Source: Myoxocephalus aenaeus (taxonomy: Eukaryota > Chordata > Actinopteri > Perciformes > Cottidae). From it: 64,000 nucleotides of DNA. Location of the stretch: positions 1,517,001 to 1,581,000 of the forward strand of contig JBAMJR010000050.1 in assembly GCA_038501785.1 (NCBI GenBank), read 5' to 3'. How positions within the stretch are numbered: position 1 is the stretch's first letter; each line of letters starts with the position of its first letter. Position numbers and translations under genes: made by a program. The notes under the pieces are model-generated. The model was not told the DNA's origin and ran no database searches. It saw nothing but the letters and a program-made list of their open reading frames with translations. Shown in pieces: positions 61,939 to 64,000 of this stretch.

Positions 61939-61966
61939 CGCTCTCTCTCTCTCTCTCTCTCTCTCC
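61939..61966. repeat. (CT)n tract
   Basis: A short pure CT run of about 28 bp, followed by CCCTCCCTC. Confidence 0.9.
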
Positions 61967-62865
61967 CTCCCTCACACTAACTCTCTCTTTCTATGTCTGT
62001 TGGCTGGTGATAGAGTGATAAAGCCGGGAGAAAAACAGTGAGCTGTCTGTCGCGTAGAGGAAGTGGTCGCTCCGTCCCGCAGACAGAGCAATGCTCCAAG
62101 ATCCAAAAAGAGGGGAGGTGAGAGAGCGGCAGCAGAATGCAACTGAACACACTCGTGCTTTAAAGGGTTTCCATTTCACGCCGCGTTATATTTCATTTCA
62201 CAGGTAAATGTTGTACTTTAAACTCCACAACAATTGTGATTACCAGATACTTTGTATTGAAATACGTTTCATGTGAAGATCTAAAAATATAATAAGAACG
62301 GTACTTTATTAAACTAACAACAAAATATAATATGAAATAGGTGAGGCAGAAATTAGAGAAAGTGAATTAAAAGTGAGTTAAATGGGAAGTTACGGTAAGG
62401 TGATCTGTTTGTGGGAAACATAAATCACAGACCGGTTGAACCACCATAATTGCCACTGTGCCACATTTCCAGTTTTATTGTGCTCATGAGGTGCCATTAG
62501 TGACGATGTGGGAGCGCTCCCTTTCTGTTTTACCGTCGACAGTGGTTTAGATAATCTAACTACACTTGTTTACAACCTGTCTAATTGTATGCTTGTGTTT
62601 ATTGCCCAATTCAAATCTATACCTTTTTTTCTTTTCACAATTTTATTGCAGGACTTTTACTAGCGCTTTTACATTCTGGTGCCACGAGTTTTGAGTAAGT
62701 AAAATATATGAATATTTCCTCCTCCACCACAGCTGCAGCAGTGGTGGAGGGGTCGGGGGAGAGGCACAGTACGGACAAACGAGCTCCGAGAATGATTGAG
62801 TGAGAAATAGAAATAAATTGAGCAAGAGCCAGAGAGTGGGAGAGAGAGGGAGGAAAGAGGTGGGG

Positions 62866-62868
<3 letters not shown>

Positions 62869-62953
<85 letters not shown>
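62869..62953. repeat. (GA)n microsatellite
   Basis: An 85-bp pure AG tract preceded by GGGA-rich purine sequence, so the polypurine strand runs for about 125 bp. Confidence 0.97.
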
Positions 62954-62956
<3 letters not shown>

Positions 62957-63156
62957 ATTGCGACGGAGCAGCCTTAGGGTTACAGGAATGTGGGGGCTCC
63001 TGAGTTCAGGAGTGTGTGTGTGTGTGTGTGTCATATGAGTGTGTGAATACTGGGGCGACTGAAGGGAGCAGCCCCAGAATTAATTACCCAATCAAGATAA
63101 GAACCCAGGGAAAGACATTAGAGAGGTCACACTACAATTAACCTCAGAGTCTAAAC

Positions 63157-63264
<108 letters not shown>

Positions 63265-64000
63265 TAAAAAGTCATAGAGCTGGAGGTTCACTGCAGAAAA
63301 CGCGGTGAATGAAAGTCACAGTTCGATATCACCTTCCAGCACCTACTTTTCGCCTACCGCTCAACCCGATGCGCTTTTATTTTGAAGCATTTCCTGTATT
63401 CTGTTATTTTTGGGGAGGTATAGTGAATCTACCTGTCCGGTTCCAGAAACCCTGGCAGAGCCGGCTTGTTTACAGTGGGATATTGAGTGAGTCGGGGGCT
63501 CGAGTGGAGTGGAGTCGGATGTGGTTCACACATTCCACCAGAGACTCAGATTACACTGCAGGAAACACCGGCCCTGCAAGACACACACTGCTTGACTCTG
63601 TGATTTATAAACACACCGCTCTAAGGGACACACACACACACACATTAAAATCTCAGCGACCCGCGCTGAGCCGGTGCTACACCTCCATCCCTCGCTCACT
63701 TTCCTCCTTTCCTCTCCTTCCTTCCTGCCTTTCCTGTCATTCTCAAACTCTCGGCTCTCGGCTCCGCTTACGTTTTCTCCTTCTGTCGCTGATCACAATG
63801 AAGACACCAGAGGGATGACATAATCTCTAGTAGACATCGTTTCATATATTCGGTAGTCGGTTTCACAAATATTACAGTATCCTAATTTTTTTTTATCAAA
63901 CGGTAATTTAATTGACAACAAATTCAACCCAGCCACATAGACATGTTATCATAAGCAACAGTTGCAGTATTCTTCTTCAGCTGTATTTAAATAGAGCTTT

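Overview
This is vertebrate nuclear DNA from a ray-finned fish, probably a percomorph teleost. The clues are three compact forkhead genes in conserved order, spliceosomal introns, very many long (CA)n, (GA)n and (TA)n microsatellites, and degenerate copies of repeats common in fish genomes (piggyBac-, hAT- and Tc1-type elements, LINE/SINE tails). I see no prokaryotic, viral or plasmid features, no CRISPR array, and no tRNA or rRNA gene.

The genic core is the foxq1 - foxf2 - foxc1 - gmds block, syntenic with human chromosome 6p25. foxq1 (21141-22037, +) has a single coding exon. foxf2 (+) has coding exons 27436-28411 and 30082-30254, joined by a GT-AG intron. foxc1 (42507-43931, +) has a single coding exon. 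gmds lies on the minus strand and runs convergently towards foxc1. Only its last two coding exons (50847-50915 and 49619-49681) and 3'UTR are inside the window; the rest of the window to 64000 is gmds intron. The 474-aa foxc1 product fits the longer 'a' paralogue of the teleost genome duplication, so the cluster is probably foxq1a/foxf2a/foxc1a, but the a/b assignment is inference.

Layout: 1-20780 is a gene-free flank with microsatellites, an intact hAT-type MITE (3054-3286), an intact piggyBac-type MITE (6528-7273), a 62-bp perfect palindrome (10330-10391) and old dispersed repeats. 20780-22563 is foxq1 with its promoter region and polyA signal. 22564-27435 is the foxq1-foxf2 spacer. 27436-30699 is foxf2. 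30700-42506 is the foxf2-foxc1 spacer; it holds facing copies of a hAT-like repeat and a 1035-bp minisatellite (45 x 23 bp) that is open in all three forward frames. 42507-44378 is foxc1. 44400-49190 is the foxc1-gmds spacer, with GC-rich patches and nuclear-receptor-type half-sites. 49190-64000 is the 3' end of gmds, with microsatellites, a 20-bp minisatellite and several possible conserved noncoding blocks.

The three fox genes encode DNA-binding developmental regulators (in vertebrates: epithelium and mucosa for FoxQ1; mesenchyme, pericytes and craniofacial tissue for FoxF2; neural crest, eye, somite and vessel for FoxC1). gmds encodes the first enzyme of de novo GDP-fucose synthesis. They share no pathway; the linkage is probably kept by long-range regulatory DNA, including DNA in gmds introns. 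I found no convincing undescribed biological system. The best leads are the frame-independent minisatellite, the palindrome, the boundary-like and enhancer-like motifs, and the two MITEs with intact target-site duplications.
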